A stretch of DNA of 64,000 bases from Straminergon stramineum (lineage: Eukaryota; Streptophyta; Bryopsida; Hypnales; Calliergonaceae). Numbering within the stretch: position 1 is the first letter of the stretch; each line of letters starts with the position of its first letter. The translations under genes were made by a program, and so were the position numbers. Shown here piece by piece: positions 24,020 to 36,339 of this stretch. The notes below the pieces were generated by a model that was given only the letters and a program-made list of their open reading frames with translations, ran no database searches and was not told where the DNA came from. The DNA lies in the NCBI GenBank assembly GCA_963920665.1, contig OY987269.1:15750501-15814500 (forward strand), written 5' to 3'.

Positions 24020-24914
24020 TTAACCCCTAAAGGACCAAACTCCACTTTTGGGCAACATAGCAATTTTGGACAACTCACTACGAATAGAGTTTTTATTTTT
24101 TTTTCTTCTAAATTTTCACACAACATGTGCCTGAGGAGTAGCTTAAAGGGCCAACAATTTTCATAACTTTTGACTATATGGTTAAAAAGTTATTGCATGA
24201 TATGTAATTTTCATTGATCTTCATACAATTCAAAAATTTCTTAAAAAAATATTTTTTTAAGAAACAAAAACTTGAAATTGGTTTTCTAGATTTAAGAGAT
24301 GAAAGTTTTGAGGAATTTTAGTTTGCATGCAATTTCGGATTCTCTATTCTAAAATAAACTTTGAAGTCCTTTATTTAACTCAATTTTCCATATTTTGGGA
24401 AAAAAATAAAATCATAGAATGGAGATTGTTTATTACAACATTACAACTGTTGGGATTGGAATTTTTATATTCCATAACAAAATTCTTACCAACTTAGTAT
24501 TTTGAATCATTCTCTATTTCTTTCCACTTACTATTTTCTTCCTATATGTTGCACAATTCCAAATGATCTGAACTTTTTCAAGCATGTAGCCAACTTGCCC
24601 TGAAGAATGAATCCAAAGAATAACATCCATTTTGGAGTTATTTTCATACAAATGTGGCCTTGTGAAGTGTAGTTGCATGTTTTTTCACAAGGCCCAAAAG
24701 TGGATTTTTACCAATTCAAACATTAATATCTTACAATCTATATAGTGCAAATTTTTGAATTTTTTTCCCACATCTACTCAAATTAGCTTACTACAAGATC
24801 TTATGGTTGTATGTGTCTGAAAAAATTTTGTTTCCTAAAATTTGGTACTTGTACTAGAAATAATAGGTTTGGAGAGTTTTTGTTGAAAACATAGTCAAAA
24901 ACATTTAGAGGTTA
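24020..24914 (+). mobile_element. TTAA-flanked non-autonomous element, copy 2
   Basis: Starts TTAACCCCTAAAGGACCAAA and ends CATTTAGAGGTTAA with intact TTAA on both sides. The whole interior aligns with the copies at 0.3 and 55.0 kb but is more diverged. No transposase. Confidence 0.75.
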
Positions 24915-25701
24915 ACCAATTCTTTATACGGAAATAAAAAAACAAAATAGTGAGGTTAAATATGTATTTTGGAGTTTGTTTCCACCACGTCTTTGTTTTC
25001 CAATACCTACACCATGATCCTATGATATACCCCATCTTGTTCCATTTTTTTTCATTTTTGTTGTATTTATATACAACTTGATTTGTGATTTTTACAATGA
25101 AATTTGTAGATTCAATCTATAATCCATTTTATTTTGGCTTTCTTTCAATCTTGTTTTCTATTCTTTTGTAAGTCCCATTCTAATCTTGTTGTCTTGCAAT
25201 TCTTGGGAACTTTACAAAGTTTAGAACTTGCGGGTTGTCAATAGTTATTATGTGGTTATTGTTGTTTCATGGGTTTGCACATTAATATACAATTTAGTGC
25301 ATCATTACAATGTATTACTTTACAATTTATCGCATCATTACAATGCATGACTTTCAATTCATCTTTGTAGGGATGATATGTAGACAGTTCACCTTCACAA
25401 GCAATGATTTTATATCAACATGATCATGAAGGTAATCATAGAGATGACAAATCAATTGTAACATGTACTACAAAGATTGCAATCATATTTCGGATGCTCT
25501 ATTACTATAGCTAGTGGTTAAGTTTTGCAAAAAATATTTATAAAACCAATGCTGGATTACTTGAGATAACGTATTTATATATTCAATGAAAGGAAACAAC
25601 TCATCTTTTGGGTTTCTAAAAGCATAATTCTTCCAAATCTCATTTGCTAACTTTAAGGAGTTATTCAATAGCATATGTAGACCCTAAACATGGGATACAA
25701 C
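24915..25701. other. AT-rich intergenic, nothing recognised
   Basis: Short frames only, including one at 25483-25674 on the minus strand without domain or homologous neighbour. No repeat boundaries seen. Confidence 0.4.
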
Positions 25702-26175
25702 AGGGTGATTGCAAGAAAGACCGGTTCTATTTAGCATCACATTTAGAGTGACAGAGTTGTTTTCCACTAGAACTTTTGAAGGTAGAATCTAATGAACTTG
25801 AAATTTTTATTGAAGATGTTTAACTTGATTGTAATCATATCCCTTATTTTATAGAAATTAAAAATAATTTTATATTTAAAATTTAGTTTTTTTCATTTGT
25901 CACACTTTAAGGTTTAGTGTTTTTTAATACTAGGGAGTAACCAAAATTAATGATCTAGAGCTGAAATTTTTGTGGTCTATTTCCATAGTAGGAAGACATG
26001 TGCCTACCAAAGGAAATCTAAAAATACATTATTTTATGGCCTCCATATTCATGCAAATAGGTCTCCCTTGAGCATACTTTTCTCAACATTGAAGATGGTT
26101 TCGACTTCATTTTTTTGGTGAAATAGGATCACCATCAAATCCTCACAAATTGCCAATTTCTAAGTGTGGGGGGTC
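25702..26175 (+). mobile_element. Single arm of the 54 kb foldback family
   Basis: Begins AGGGTGATTGCAAGAAAGAC, matching AGGGTCATTGTAAGAAACAC at 54013, and continues collinearly (TGTGCCTACCAAAGG; CAAATAGGTCTCCCTTGAGC). At 25820-25823 it has a single TTAA at the position where the 54 kb relative carries a nested TTAA element. Confidence 0.65.
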
Positions 26176-26791
26176 ATAATTATTTATTTATTATTATTTT
26201 ATACCTCATTGTATTTATTTTATATAACAAACTGTCTTTTTTTCCAAATAGTATTCTTTATGTACTTACTAGTAGTCATAGTACTCACAATGGTAATTAT
26301 AGCCATCGATTTTTCAGATCAATGGACAAAGGTTGAGATTTTTCTATTTCATAGTACTTGTAGTACTAAGCGCAAAAACTGTTGTTTTGGCAAAATGCTA
26401 CAAAAACTAAACAATCTTTCTTGCAACCGCTTGGTAGTAGATGTTGTACCAAAAGCTTTAGAATTGGAAACCAAATCAAAGTTTGTTGTGCGAAGTAATG
26501 AAGAGAATGACATGCCAAACCCATGGCATTAAAGGTTTGAATACGTCATAAGTTCACTTGACAGTCTCTCTAGTCTCTACATACTTATCTTACATCTTTA
26601 TATATTTTCCTATAAAAAATTAAAATGTTATCACCTATTGGAGGATCTTCACACAAGCAAATTTGTATTCATTGACTCACTTAAAGTACTAGAAGATAAA
26701 AAAAACAAATTTTCCATGGTTGCCAATCATGTTCAAACCCATAAGTTGTCGAGTAAGTTGTTGAAACCAAACAATACTTCATAATGGCACT
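26176..26791. other. AT-rich intergenic with an orphan open frame
   Basis: An open frame at 26164-26532 (+) would give 122 residues with a hydrophobic first half. Its first half coincides with low-complexity AT-rich sequence, and no domain or splice context is visible; I do not call it a gene. Confidence 0.3.
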
Positions 26792-27728
26792 TCAATCCCT
26801 AAAGGTTTGTAACTATGCTTTCACCAAAACCATTCCCAAAGTGCCATTTCTCGTTACAGTACCAAATTTTAGAAAAAAAAATTTGATCACATGGAACTAT
26901 AGGATCTTGTAGTATGCTGGTTTGAAAAGATGCGGAAAAAATTTCAAAAATTTCCATCATGTAGATTGCAAGATATTAGCATTTAAATTGACAAAAATCC
27001 TATTTTTTGCCTAGCAAAAAATCGAGCAGCTACACTTCACACGGTCACATTTTCATAAAAAAATGTTCAAAATGGTGGTGCTTTTCGGAATTCATTCTTC
27101 AAGAAAGTTGACTACATTCTTGAAAATATTCAAATCATTTGGAATTGTACAACATTTAGGAAAAAAATAGTAAGTAGAGAATGATTCAATTTTTTTTAAT
27201 TTGTTAAGAATTTACTCATGGAATTGAAAAATGCCAATCCCAATGGTTGTAATGTTGTAATAATCACCCTATATCCTACGATTTTATTTATTTTCCAAAA
27301 ATATTGAAAATTGATTTCAATAAAGGACTTCAAAGTTTATTTTAGAGTAGAGAATCCATAACTACCCACAAACTAAATCTCCTCATAACTTTCATCTCAT
27401 TAATCAAAATGGAATGATTAAAAGCTTTCCACATAGTACTATATGTAATTCTAGAAAACCAATTTCAAATTTTTGTTTCTTAAAACAATGATTTTTTCAG
27501 AATTTTTTTGAGCTACCCAAATTGCCCACCAAACAATGAAAATTACATATCATGCCATAACTTTTCTATCATAGAGTCAAAATTTATGAACTTTTTTGTG
27601 CCTTAAAACTACTCCTTGGGCACACATTGTGTGAAATTTTCAAAGAAAAAAATAAAAATTCCATTCATAGGGAGCTACCCAAAATTGCTATGTTGCCAAA
27701 ATTCATTGTTTGGTCTTTTTATGGTTAA
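26792..27728 (-). mobile_element. TTAA-flanked non-autonomous element, copy 3 (reversed)
   Basis: Read on the minus strand it starts TTAACCATAAAAAGACCAAA and ends with CCTTTAGGGATTGA, both degenerate forms of the family ends. The interior aligns in reverse with copies 1, 2 and 5. It lies about 150 bp beyond the stop codon of the lectin receptor kinase. Confidence 0.72.
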
Positions 27729-27882
27729 CTTTTAGGCCTACTACAATGACTTTGCCACTTGTAATTGAAATCTACTCCCACGCCACTATCAAGACTCCAT
27801 TCAACAAATACACTTGATATATTTACAATTCTCTTTGTCTCAAACAATAAATATGGTAACCTATGCCAAATAAAAATAAAAA

Positions 27883-30162
27883 TTAATCATCTTTATGAGA
27901 ATTACCAAAGGAAGAATTATCTATAAGCAACTTGGTATGATCTTCTGAAACTGGAGGACCATTGGAGTTCAAACTTAAAGAAGTTTGTGAGAATTCCAAT
28001 GATTGGTAGAGCCCCAAAGGCTTGGTGGCCGGTAGGAAAGGCATTGCTATGTTAGAAATGGAAGATCCATTCTCCATGTCTCTTATTTGTTGCAATATTC
28101 CATTCACTTGTCCCATGGATGGTCGGGCTTTTGGATTGGGAAGGCAACATAAGAGGCCCAAACGAAGGAGATCTACAACCATAGTTGTATAGACTTCAAC
28201 ATCTACATCCACAATTGTTGAGGTCCCTAGCACATTGTCACTATTACCTATGCTAGAGTCTAAAGGTAATGGAGGGAGTCTTGTTGCATCTGGGACCTCA
28301 TCCTCTTCTTGAGGTGCAAACCTTAAAGGTCGAAGAGTTTGAAACAATCTTGGATCTACCACATTGAGGAGTGACCCACCTTCATGAGCTTGCCAAACGG
28401 TGTGCAACAATACAAGATCCTCTGGTTTTGATGCTCGCATATCCAAGGGACGCCTTCCACATGCAACTTCAAGGACCAAAATGCCAAAACTATAAACATC
28501 TGATTCCTTGGTTGCTTTGCCCGTATATGGCATCTCAGGAGCCATGTAACCAAGAGTCCCCGCCGCCAAAGTGGTTTTGTCCAACTTGTGGTGATCCATC
28601 AAGCGAGCAAGTCCAAAGTCTCCCAAATGTGCTTTAAAATCCTCATCCAACAACACATTGCTAGACTTGATGTCTCGGTGCAAAATACAACTTGAGCAAT
28701 CCTCATGCAAGTATTCCAGAGCTGAACCCACCCCCTCCAGAATGGAGAGCCTCATTTTCAAAGAGAGACCCAATTCTTGTTTGGCACGCGTGTGAAGCCA
28801 TTCGTGGAGGCCTCCATTGGGCATGAAGTCGTAAACCAAGAGCAGGCGACCTTTCTCTTGGCACCAGCCTTGCAACTGCACCACATTCCGGTGCCGAATT
28901 TGTCCGAGGCTGGCCACTTCGGCATGAAAGAGAGACTCCGCCTGCTTGGTCTCCGAGAAATTCATTTGTTTCACGGCAACAAAATGGACACCATCCGGAG
29001 CTTGGAAGGACCCTTTGAAGACAGACCCCGATCCGCCCTTGCCTAGCAAATTTTTTTCATCAAAGTTGTGGGTGGCTTTCCGGAGCTCTGCGTACGAGAA
29101 CACATGCGGACGAGCGCTACGGCCCAATGGTGTGTAGCGGGAACTTCTGGATGGGCTCCCAAGTCGAGAGATGGACCAGAGAATCAACACGGCGGCTGCC
29201 ACGACAATTCCCAGAACTCCCATGCTGATGCCAGCCCACGCTCTGACTTTCCAAAAAAGATTTGGGGTTTGGGAGGAAGGGACCCTCAACTCTGGAATCT
29301 CAGTACTAGAGAAGCTCCAGGACAAGAGCTCCAGGACTTCGACGCGTTGGACGTCGGAGGCTCCCCAAACCGAGAGGTACCCATACTCTCCACACAGCTC
29401 GGCCAATGGATAATTGGGAATGCGCAGCAGAGGTTCCAGGGGCTTCTTGAAGCTGGGATTGGGCCCATTCGCAAGCCGGACTTCTAGTATCTGGGATGAG
29501 CTATTGAAATCAATCCAAGCAGTGAAGATTTTCCCCTCGGAGAAATACGAGCAGTAGGTCTCGTTACCACAAAGCTTGTGCGTGTATGCTCCGATGTCGT
29601 ACTTGTAGCCATCAGTTTTTCCCACCCTGATGTAGCTGATGCTGGCGTCTTCGAAATCAGGGTTGTACTTCCCCGTGCCGAAAGCAATAGCGACGGCTGG
29701 ACGAGCGTATATATGGTTTGGATGACTTGGATGGAGAGGACACCAGCATAAATTAGAGCTTGCTGGTTCGGAGAAGAGAATTTGCACATCTGCAAGCAGC
29801 GTGTCCCTCATGATACCAAAGCCCATTCCCTTCAACTCGTTGTCCCTGGGAGCTCTGCTCTTATCCCCAGGTAAGCCGAGATTTGTGGAGGTGAATGAGA
29901 AAGAGGTACTGAACGAAGCAACTCTCCCAGTTGCGGCATCCTGAAAGCGCACCTTCTTCCCGTATACCAGCAGTCCACAAGTCCCTCCCGACTGCGTGGC
30001 GCCCCCGTTGACGATGTACATACGATTGTCGCCATTGTGTGCAGCACCCCCGAGAGTTATGATGCTATCATCTTCAGCTGAGAAAGAATGGAAGGCGAGT
30101 CGCATGTCTTCGCTGGCAACTGAGCGAAGAAACACAAACAGGAGAAAATAGATGAGGTTCAT
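27883..30162 (-). CDS. L-type lectin receptor-like kinase, intronless, 759 residues
   Basis: Predicted plasma-membrane receptor kinase. Residues 1-17 are a signal peptide. About 20-285 form a legume-lectin domain (VASFSTSFSF, GMGFGIM, YGYLSVWGAS-like strands). A membrane span covers about 309-332, and the kinase domain runs from about 370 to 695. Kinase elements are complete: glycine loop GKGGSGSVFKG (374-384), VAVK lysine 398, helix-C glutamate 415, HRD 495-497 in LHRDIKSSN, DFG 515-517, APE 541-543, and R680. It is therefore an RD kinase expected to be active. Two oddities: the lectin metal-site signature usually written EFDT reads AFGT at 160-163, and about 45 extra, partly acidic residues lie at 607-655 between kinase subdomains X and XI. 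The family senses extracellular cues in defence and development; the ligand here is unknown. No neighbouring gene is linked to it. Confidence 0.95.
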   Translation of the reverse strand: MNLIYFLLFVFLRSVASEDMRLAFHSFSAEDDSIITLGGAAHNGDNRMYIVNGGATQSGGTCGLLVYGKKVRFQDAATGRVASFSTSFSFTSTNLGLPGDKSRAPRDNELKGMGFGIMRDTLLADVQILFSEPASSNLCWCPLHPSHPNHIYARPAVAIAFGTGKYNPDFEDASISYIRVGKTDGYKYDIGAYTHKLCGNETYCSYFSEGKIFTAWIDFNSSSQILEVRLANGPNPSFKKPLEPLLRIPNYPLAELCGEYGYLSVWGASDVQRVEVLELLSWSFSSTEIPELRVPSSQTPNLFWKVRAWAGISMGVLGIVVAAAVLILWSISRLGSPSRSSRYTPLGRSARPHVFSYAELRKATHNFDEKNLLGKGGSGSVFKGSFQAPDGVHFVAVKQMNFSETKQAESLFHAEVASLGQIRHRNVVQLQGWCQEKGRLLLVYDFMPNGGLHEWLHTRAKQELGLSLKMRLSILEGVGSALEYLHEDCSSCILHRDIKSSNVLLDEDFKAHLGDFGLARLMDHHKLDKTTLAAGTLGYMAPEMPYTGKATKESDVYSFGILVLEVACGRRPLDMRASKPEDLVLLHTVWQAHEGGSLLNVVDPRLFQTLRPLRFAPQEEDEVPDATRLPPLPLDSSIGNSDNVLGTSTIVDVDVEVYTTMVVDLLRLGLLCCLPNPKARPSMGQVNGILQQIRDMENGSSISNIAMPFLPATKPLGLYQSLEFSQTSLSLNSNGPPVSEDHTKLLIDNSSFGNSHKDD

Positions 30163-33100
30163 TCTGCACTATAATCCTGCCCTGCAAGCCCAATGCGCAC
30201 ATGGACACAAATTAATTAGAATACCGATTCCCTTGTGCAAGTACATGTATGGACTGCTAGCTTCAATTCTTGATGCCTTCAATGTCAATTAAAGATAATC
30301 CTCCCTCTCTGGGTTTGATCTAGAGTTCGAAATTGAAATTTTGCGAACCAGCTCAGCTTTACACGAATGAAGAGCAAACCTTTCAGAGGTGTCATGGATC
30401 CTTGGCGTCCTGATAAGCACAGCTAGCTAGATTATGAGAGTCTCAGTCCCTGTTTGTGTTTCGAGTATTGGCTTAATATAAAAGTAAACTTCCTTACATT
30501 TTGCTTTTGTGTATTCAAGGTCAAGGTTTGTGTGCCAAACTTAGCATTTACCGCGGACGTCATATGTGGTTTGCAATATTTCGTTGAAGTGAGAGACGAG
30601 GAGATCTGCTGCAACGCAGGCTCAGGAAATAATACCTGTAACGGCAAACGCTGGGGCATTGCATGAGCCCAGCATAGTGCCGGGGGGGTTTAGAGAACAA
30701 ACTGATCCTATGCGAAGCCGGCAGTCCAAACGTCAAATGAACTTTTTCACATTATAAAAAGAAGAGGAAAAGATTCTACAGTAACCCATAAACTACGTTG
30801 AGGACGTTTCTTGTCTGCTGGATGGCAAAGAATATTCCTGTGTAGGATAGAAGTGCAATTGTTCATCTTTGGAATTTTGTGAAGAAAGGGAGAGATCTTG
30901 CACAATAGTTTGACCTCCAATGAATATTTTTGGGTTTTTTTAAAGTAGATGATGTCACATAGTTCCAAAAGGGATGATTTCCATGATCACCAATCCATCC
31001 TTTAAGGGTTAAAAAAAGATTTTTCATGCACACAGGTTAAGGCCAAATTTATTGGCACACATAACTATCCTTGAAAAGATAATACAATAATGACTATTCC
31101 TTCGAGGAGCCAACTTGTGGGCCCTATATATTTTGCCAATTTCCTAGGTTTGGGAAGGATAATGACAAGACATTTGAATAGAGAGAAACCAATACCAATT
31201 AATTTTTGGACTTAGTACTTTATTGTACCGTTATTGTCTTGGAACCTAGGAGTATTGCATATGGTCTAATAGGGTTGTTCATGTATTCTGAAGTGAATTT
31301 TTTTCTTGGCTAAGTGTTACCAAAATCTTACTTGATTTTGGAACTAACTCTAATTACACTAAGAAGAAAGAGAGAAAATAAGATGAAAGCATCTCTACAA
31401 AATATGAAATTTGCCAATATTTGGATGAATTTTACTATTTTTAGGTAATATTTGTATAGTGTGGGGCAACCTAATTTCACTATTTAGTGTACAATACAAA
31501 GAACTTTTGTTTTTGTATAGTAATATGTAAGTTTTAAATACCAAAGATATCATATACTAAGCAAATATTAAATATTAAAGCATTTCAAATGAATTTTTTT
31601 GGACAGGGACCCTTGTATTGTTTGTTGACAAATCTTTGCCAGCTCTTACAAAAATCAGGGAGTGGATATTTTCACCTTCAACGAAATTATTCTTCAATTA
31701 ACTTAAGGGAAGACATCACATGCGTTACGCATGCGTGTGACTCAGCCAATAACCTGCACAAGAACTGAATTATATATCCGAGCATGAACTCCAGAATGGT
31801 CACCACGTCTTGAAGTCATGAACCTCAAAAAAGGTCACCCAGGTTCAACAATTATCAATGGTGAAAAATAAGCTTCCAGTGCAAAGTCAATGAATTGCTA
31901 GCGAGCCCAGGCAAGGACAGATGTTGCAAATTAATGTGCATGAGTCAGAATTGGTGTGTCATGGCATGTCTTCAATTAAGGTACCGTAAGTTATACTATC
32001 TGTTTCCCACAATGTTGGGGTTGAGTCGGATTGAGTGATGGCGGGGGGATAATTTCTCATGTCACCTAATGAGGGAATAGAAATAATGAAGATTGCACTA
32101 TTTTTTTTTTTGACTCAAATGAAACGGAATAAGATTGCACTATTTTTAAAAAAATTTGACTCACATGAAATGGAATTTCATTGCAAAGGAGAAATTATGA
32201 TTATAATTCAGTTCTTGTGATGGTTTAGTATTGCATTACAAGAATGCACTACTTTTGAATTAGGTGTTGTTGAAATTGGAACTTGTGAACCTTCATGTGT
32301 ACAAATGGAAATATATGTAGAAATTTTTGTTGATTTTGATGGCTTGTAAAGTACCTTTTAGGGGGTAAGTCAATCTAATTGTTAAGGCAACCTAATTTCA
32401 CTATTTAGTGTAGAGCAAAAGAAAAGTTGTTTTTGTTTTTGTTTTTGTACTTGTTCTTGTTTTGTAGCCCCTTTAATCTCAACTCATTATCTTCTAATTA
32501 TGAATGACATAATCACCCAAGAAACTCATTGTTCTTGGAACATGTTAGAACGGTTTATGGGAGGCAACCCATTTTTGACCACTTAAGCAATTACATGTAT
32601 CTACAGGGCAAGTTTCTTCAATGGGAAATTTTTCCAATGTGAAAAAATAGAGTTCAAAAGGTTTCCATAATTTTCTAGATTTTTATTTTTCAAAACATAA
32701 TTACTATAAATTTTTGAGGGGAAGATTATGTTCCTCATACTCTAGACATATAGACCTTCATATTTCCGACCAAGGGCTAGTTGCAAAATCCACCAAGGTT
32801 TGGTTGTAATATTGAGAGTCTTGTAGAACAATTACAATGTGCCACAACTGCACCACAAACTATATTGTATTTAATCATTGTTCGTCTCTTCTTGCACAGT
32901 AAGAGAGCAACCTAAATTGCCAGTATGGGGGGATCAAGAATGGTTTGTCTTCCATAAACAAAATCCAAACAAGAAAACAACAACATTGCAAAGGAACCTC
33001 AATTCCCATGCACTCAATCTTCACAATCACTAAAGTGGAAGAAAGTAAATGGCATAAAACAAAAGGAGAAGCAACCATTGAGCATTGGGAACATCTAGAT

Positions 33101-33200
33101 GGTGCCACAAAACCAATGAGATGAACACTTATGGTATCTACATGAACCCTATTTAATTTAGTTTTTTTACAGAATTGAAATGCTTGTAATCACTGCAAAA
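30163..33200. other. Upstream region of the lectin kinase and AT-rich intergenic DNA
   Basis: The first few hundred bases must hold the minus-strand promoter and 5' leader of the kinase gene; no box could be assigned with confidence. A 42-bp direct duplication (GATTGCACTATTTTT...GACTCA) lies at 32091-32174. A small palindrome CATGCGTTACGCATG lies near 31718-31733. Open frames here lack domains. Confidence 0.45.
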
Positions 33201-35642
33201 AAAAATGTATAATTTGATCTTCTGATTGTGAAAGTGAAATATGAATCAAAATGCAACATCTCAAGGCCCATATAAGGTAGAACAACTAAATATGGACAAA
33301 AAAACCCCAATCTAAACACCTAGGGAATGACATATATCTATACATCTATATACACATGCATACGCATATGCATTGGATTGTATACTATATCCACATATTC
33401 ATCATGGAATTCAAATTATTATTTTTTAAAATAACACTAGCCACCCTTGAGAATCATTGATAAAAAGTATTTTTGTATTTTTCTAGAATGTTTCAACCTA
33501 CAAGACTTACTTCAATACTAAATATTGCTTGCGAAACACCTCATTTAGGTTGTAAAGTCAAAGCATTATTCGCTATTCACCTTTGCACACCTTGATCACA
33601 CAAACTTTTGGCAAGCAACAAAGCCCATGTCTTGCTTCTAAGAGATTTTACATTTTCAATTTGGATTGCCTTCTAGGCAAGTCAATGACACTAGGATGTC
33701 ACTATGTGAGTGTGAGTCTAAGAGCAATCAATAGGGATTGTATGAGCCTAGAGTCTTGAAGTTTGAAACATGATATAATTTCTGAAAAAATTTGGTTAAA
33801 AAGTTAAAAGACTAATTATTTTTTCAACAAAATTTATTATATTTAGAAAAATATGACCTATTAATATGGGACCCATGACCCTAGATTTTAGATTTAAAAG
33901 CTTGAGATGTTGATGTTATCACATGTTTTGAAATTTATATCACATTTTGAGAGGTTGTTCCAAGGTGGCTAATCAAATGATAATGAATAATTTAGAGTCA
34001 ATTCTAAGGATGAGAAGAAGATGAATGCAACAAAAATATTTTAGGATGTGGAACATTGTGTACATAATAAAATATTTTTTCATTGCAACAACAAATATAT
34101 AATGGAATATAAATAAAATATTTTGCTACTAGATTTGGGAAATTTGAAGATAATTTATTGATACTTCATATCTACTTCATATTACACTAACAGCTATCAA
34201 TTAGTTTGATATCAGTAAGAAGAAGCCAAATCTTAGGGATCTCAAAATAGGTATGAACATAGGAACACTTAAGTCCCATAGCACATTGTACAATGTGGTC
34301 TACACACAAAACCAAAAATCCTCAATCTAGCTAAACTACCATGCACTTATAATTATACTTTTGCCTCCTTTGTAAATAAGGGCAACAATGGGTCTTCCAT
34401 GTGTAACAATCAATAGCTTGCATTTGTCTTGTGTGTACTTCTAAATGGTGTCACAATATTTTCTTCACTCTTGTGAATTTCTTGCTACATCCATTTTGAT
34501 GTATCACAATCCATTTCCACCACTGATTGGATCATTTGGGGTATGATTGTGTTAAACTCCTCGACTACAGTCTTGAATTTTACTCTAATAGTTTCCGATC
34601 TATTTTCAACATGAGGATGAGAGAAGTTAACTTTTTGAGGGTGATGAGATCAACTTCAGAATCAATTGGAAGATCTCATTTCTTTTTGTTGGACCCCAAT
34701 ACTTCTTTTCCCTCCAAGTGTGGAATTCAAGTGCAAATGTCTTCTACTCCAAGCATCTCACTAAGTACATTTTCAATTTTCTTTGTATCTCCAAATGCCA
34801 TAGTTGTCTTCAATTTCAAATCCTCTTTCAATGGGCCTATTTTTAGAAAGGCCCCTACAAAGATAAGTCCTATAGTTAATCATGTATATGAATGCTCAAT
34901 CCCAGTCATTAAACTTGGCAATGAACAAGTCAAATGTGCATTTCCTAGAAGCCTACATTCATTTGTTGTGCATTGTTTCTTATAAATTGCACGTTGGGAT
35001 ATCTACTAGTTTTTTATTTTTATTTTTTGCAAAGATGATGAATAAAGTCATTATTCAAACAATTGTTAATTTAGGATTTAGGATAAGAATTAAAAAAAAC
35101 GAGGTCAAAGGTAATACCATTTCCATGAGTCTACCCCACTAACAATATCGAAAGTGCCAAAATGGGATCTAATCGTCTAATTCATGAATTAGCAATTTTG
35201 ATGCAACTTTAGAAGGGTACCATTAAGCTCTAATTTTTAGATACATCTTGTCTACTTAACATATCAATGTTGCATCCTTATAGTGTCTGTAGAATTAGAT
35301 AAGTTGGCTCAAAATTATTTGGTGATTAGCTTCTTTGTGTACTTATACATATTTGTTGCCTAGTGGAAGAAACAAGTCCTTTTAAAAAATGTAAAGATGG
35401 TTTGCCAAAAATCAAAAGAATCCAATAATTAACAATTCATTGAATCAAATATCAACCATCATTTGACCATCTACTATCAAAAAAATTTGTTAAAGTGAAT
35501 TGAAGAAATTACTTCATTGATATTTAGTGAGATTGAAGGGTTGAGACGTCATTTTTACAATGACTTCCATTTTTTGTCATAAATCCTCAAAAAGTGTGGG
35601 ACAATTTCAAGATGAGAGCTTGACCGCTCATTGTCAAAAGAC
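33200..35642. other. AT-rich intergenic with possible decayed coding remnant
   Basis: On the minus strand 34540-34880 can be read for long stretches as protein-like sequence interrupted by several stops; the plus-strand open frame at 34527-34985 is probably its shadow. No family recognised. 35.46-35.56 kb matches 22.80-22.90 kb. Confidence 0.3.
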
Positions 35643-36125
35643 AGGAATTGTATTCTCTATAGACCTTCAAACTTCATTTTGGCAGAGTAGAATAACTTTT
35701 TTCAAAAATCTTTGAACTAAAAAAAATTGTGAAATTAATCTCAATTTCATTTCTAAGAAGCCGTTTGTGATTTGGACCTCAAAAAAAAATTTGGACAAAA
35801 TTTAGAGAAGATGTTTGAAAATGTCTTTGAAAATGTCCCTTCCAACCCCTCTTTGAATTTTGTCCGTAACTTTTAATTGGAATCTCGAAATCTCAAACGG
35901 GTTTTTGGAAATGAAATTTAATTTGATTTACAAACTTTTCTAAGTTCAAAGATTTTTGAAAAAAGTCATTCTATTATGCCAAAATGAGGTCCAAAGTTCT
36001 ACTTTTGAATACAATTTTTGCTTTTGACTTAACTAGATATGAATGGTTGAAATCCTAGTAATTCTAATTTACATATCCCACATGTGTTGTTATACCTTCT
36101 ACCACCCCACTTATATAGAGAGTTT
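35643..36125. mobile_element. Decayed foldback element, second copy
   Basis: Arms mirror around about 35830: AGAATAACTTTTTTCAAAAA against TTTTTGAAAAAAGTCATTCT, and GAAGCCGTTTGTGATTTGG against CTCAAACGGGTTTTTGG. The right arm continues into the family tail (CATATCCCACATG, then CTACCACCCCACTT); the left arm lacks that part. It is more diverged than the 18.5 kb copy. Confidence 0.75.
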
Positions 36126-36339
36126 ATCTTCTCTTCTAGATACACTCACAACATTTGTTGCTTGACTTCAAGTGAGGCAGTTAACCAATATCATGTATTC
36201 AATTCAATTGTGAGTGTTTGATTTTTCAAGAAATGATATTATAAAGTGTTGAATTTTACTTTATATTGAAATTAAATATTCGTCACCAAACTATCAAGTT
36301 TGTTATAGAAGTACAATACATGCTATGATTAGGTAAAAT

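Noticed and set aside
26164..26532. 122-residue open frame as a gene
   Set aside because: The first half is hydrophobic sequence from AT-rich DNA, no domain is visible and it starts in a foldback repeat.
28371..30047. Several open frames on both strands within the lectin kinase
   Set aside because: They are shadow frames of the GC-richer coding sequence and have no domains of their own.
34527..34985. 152-residue open frame as a gene
   Set aside because: No domain; the opposite strand looks more protein-like, so it is probably a shadow.
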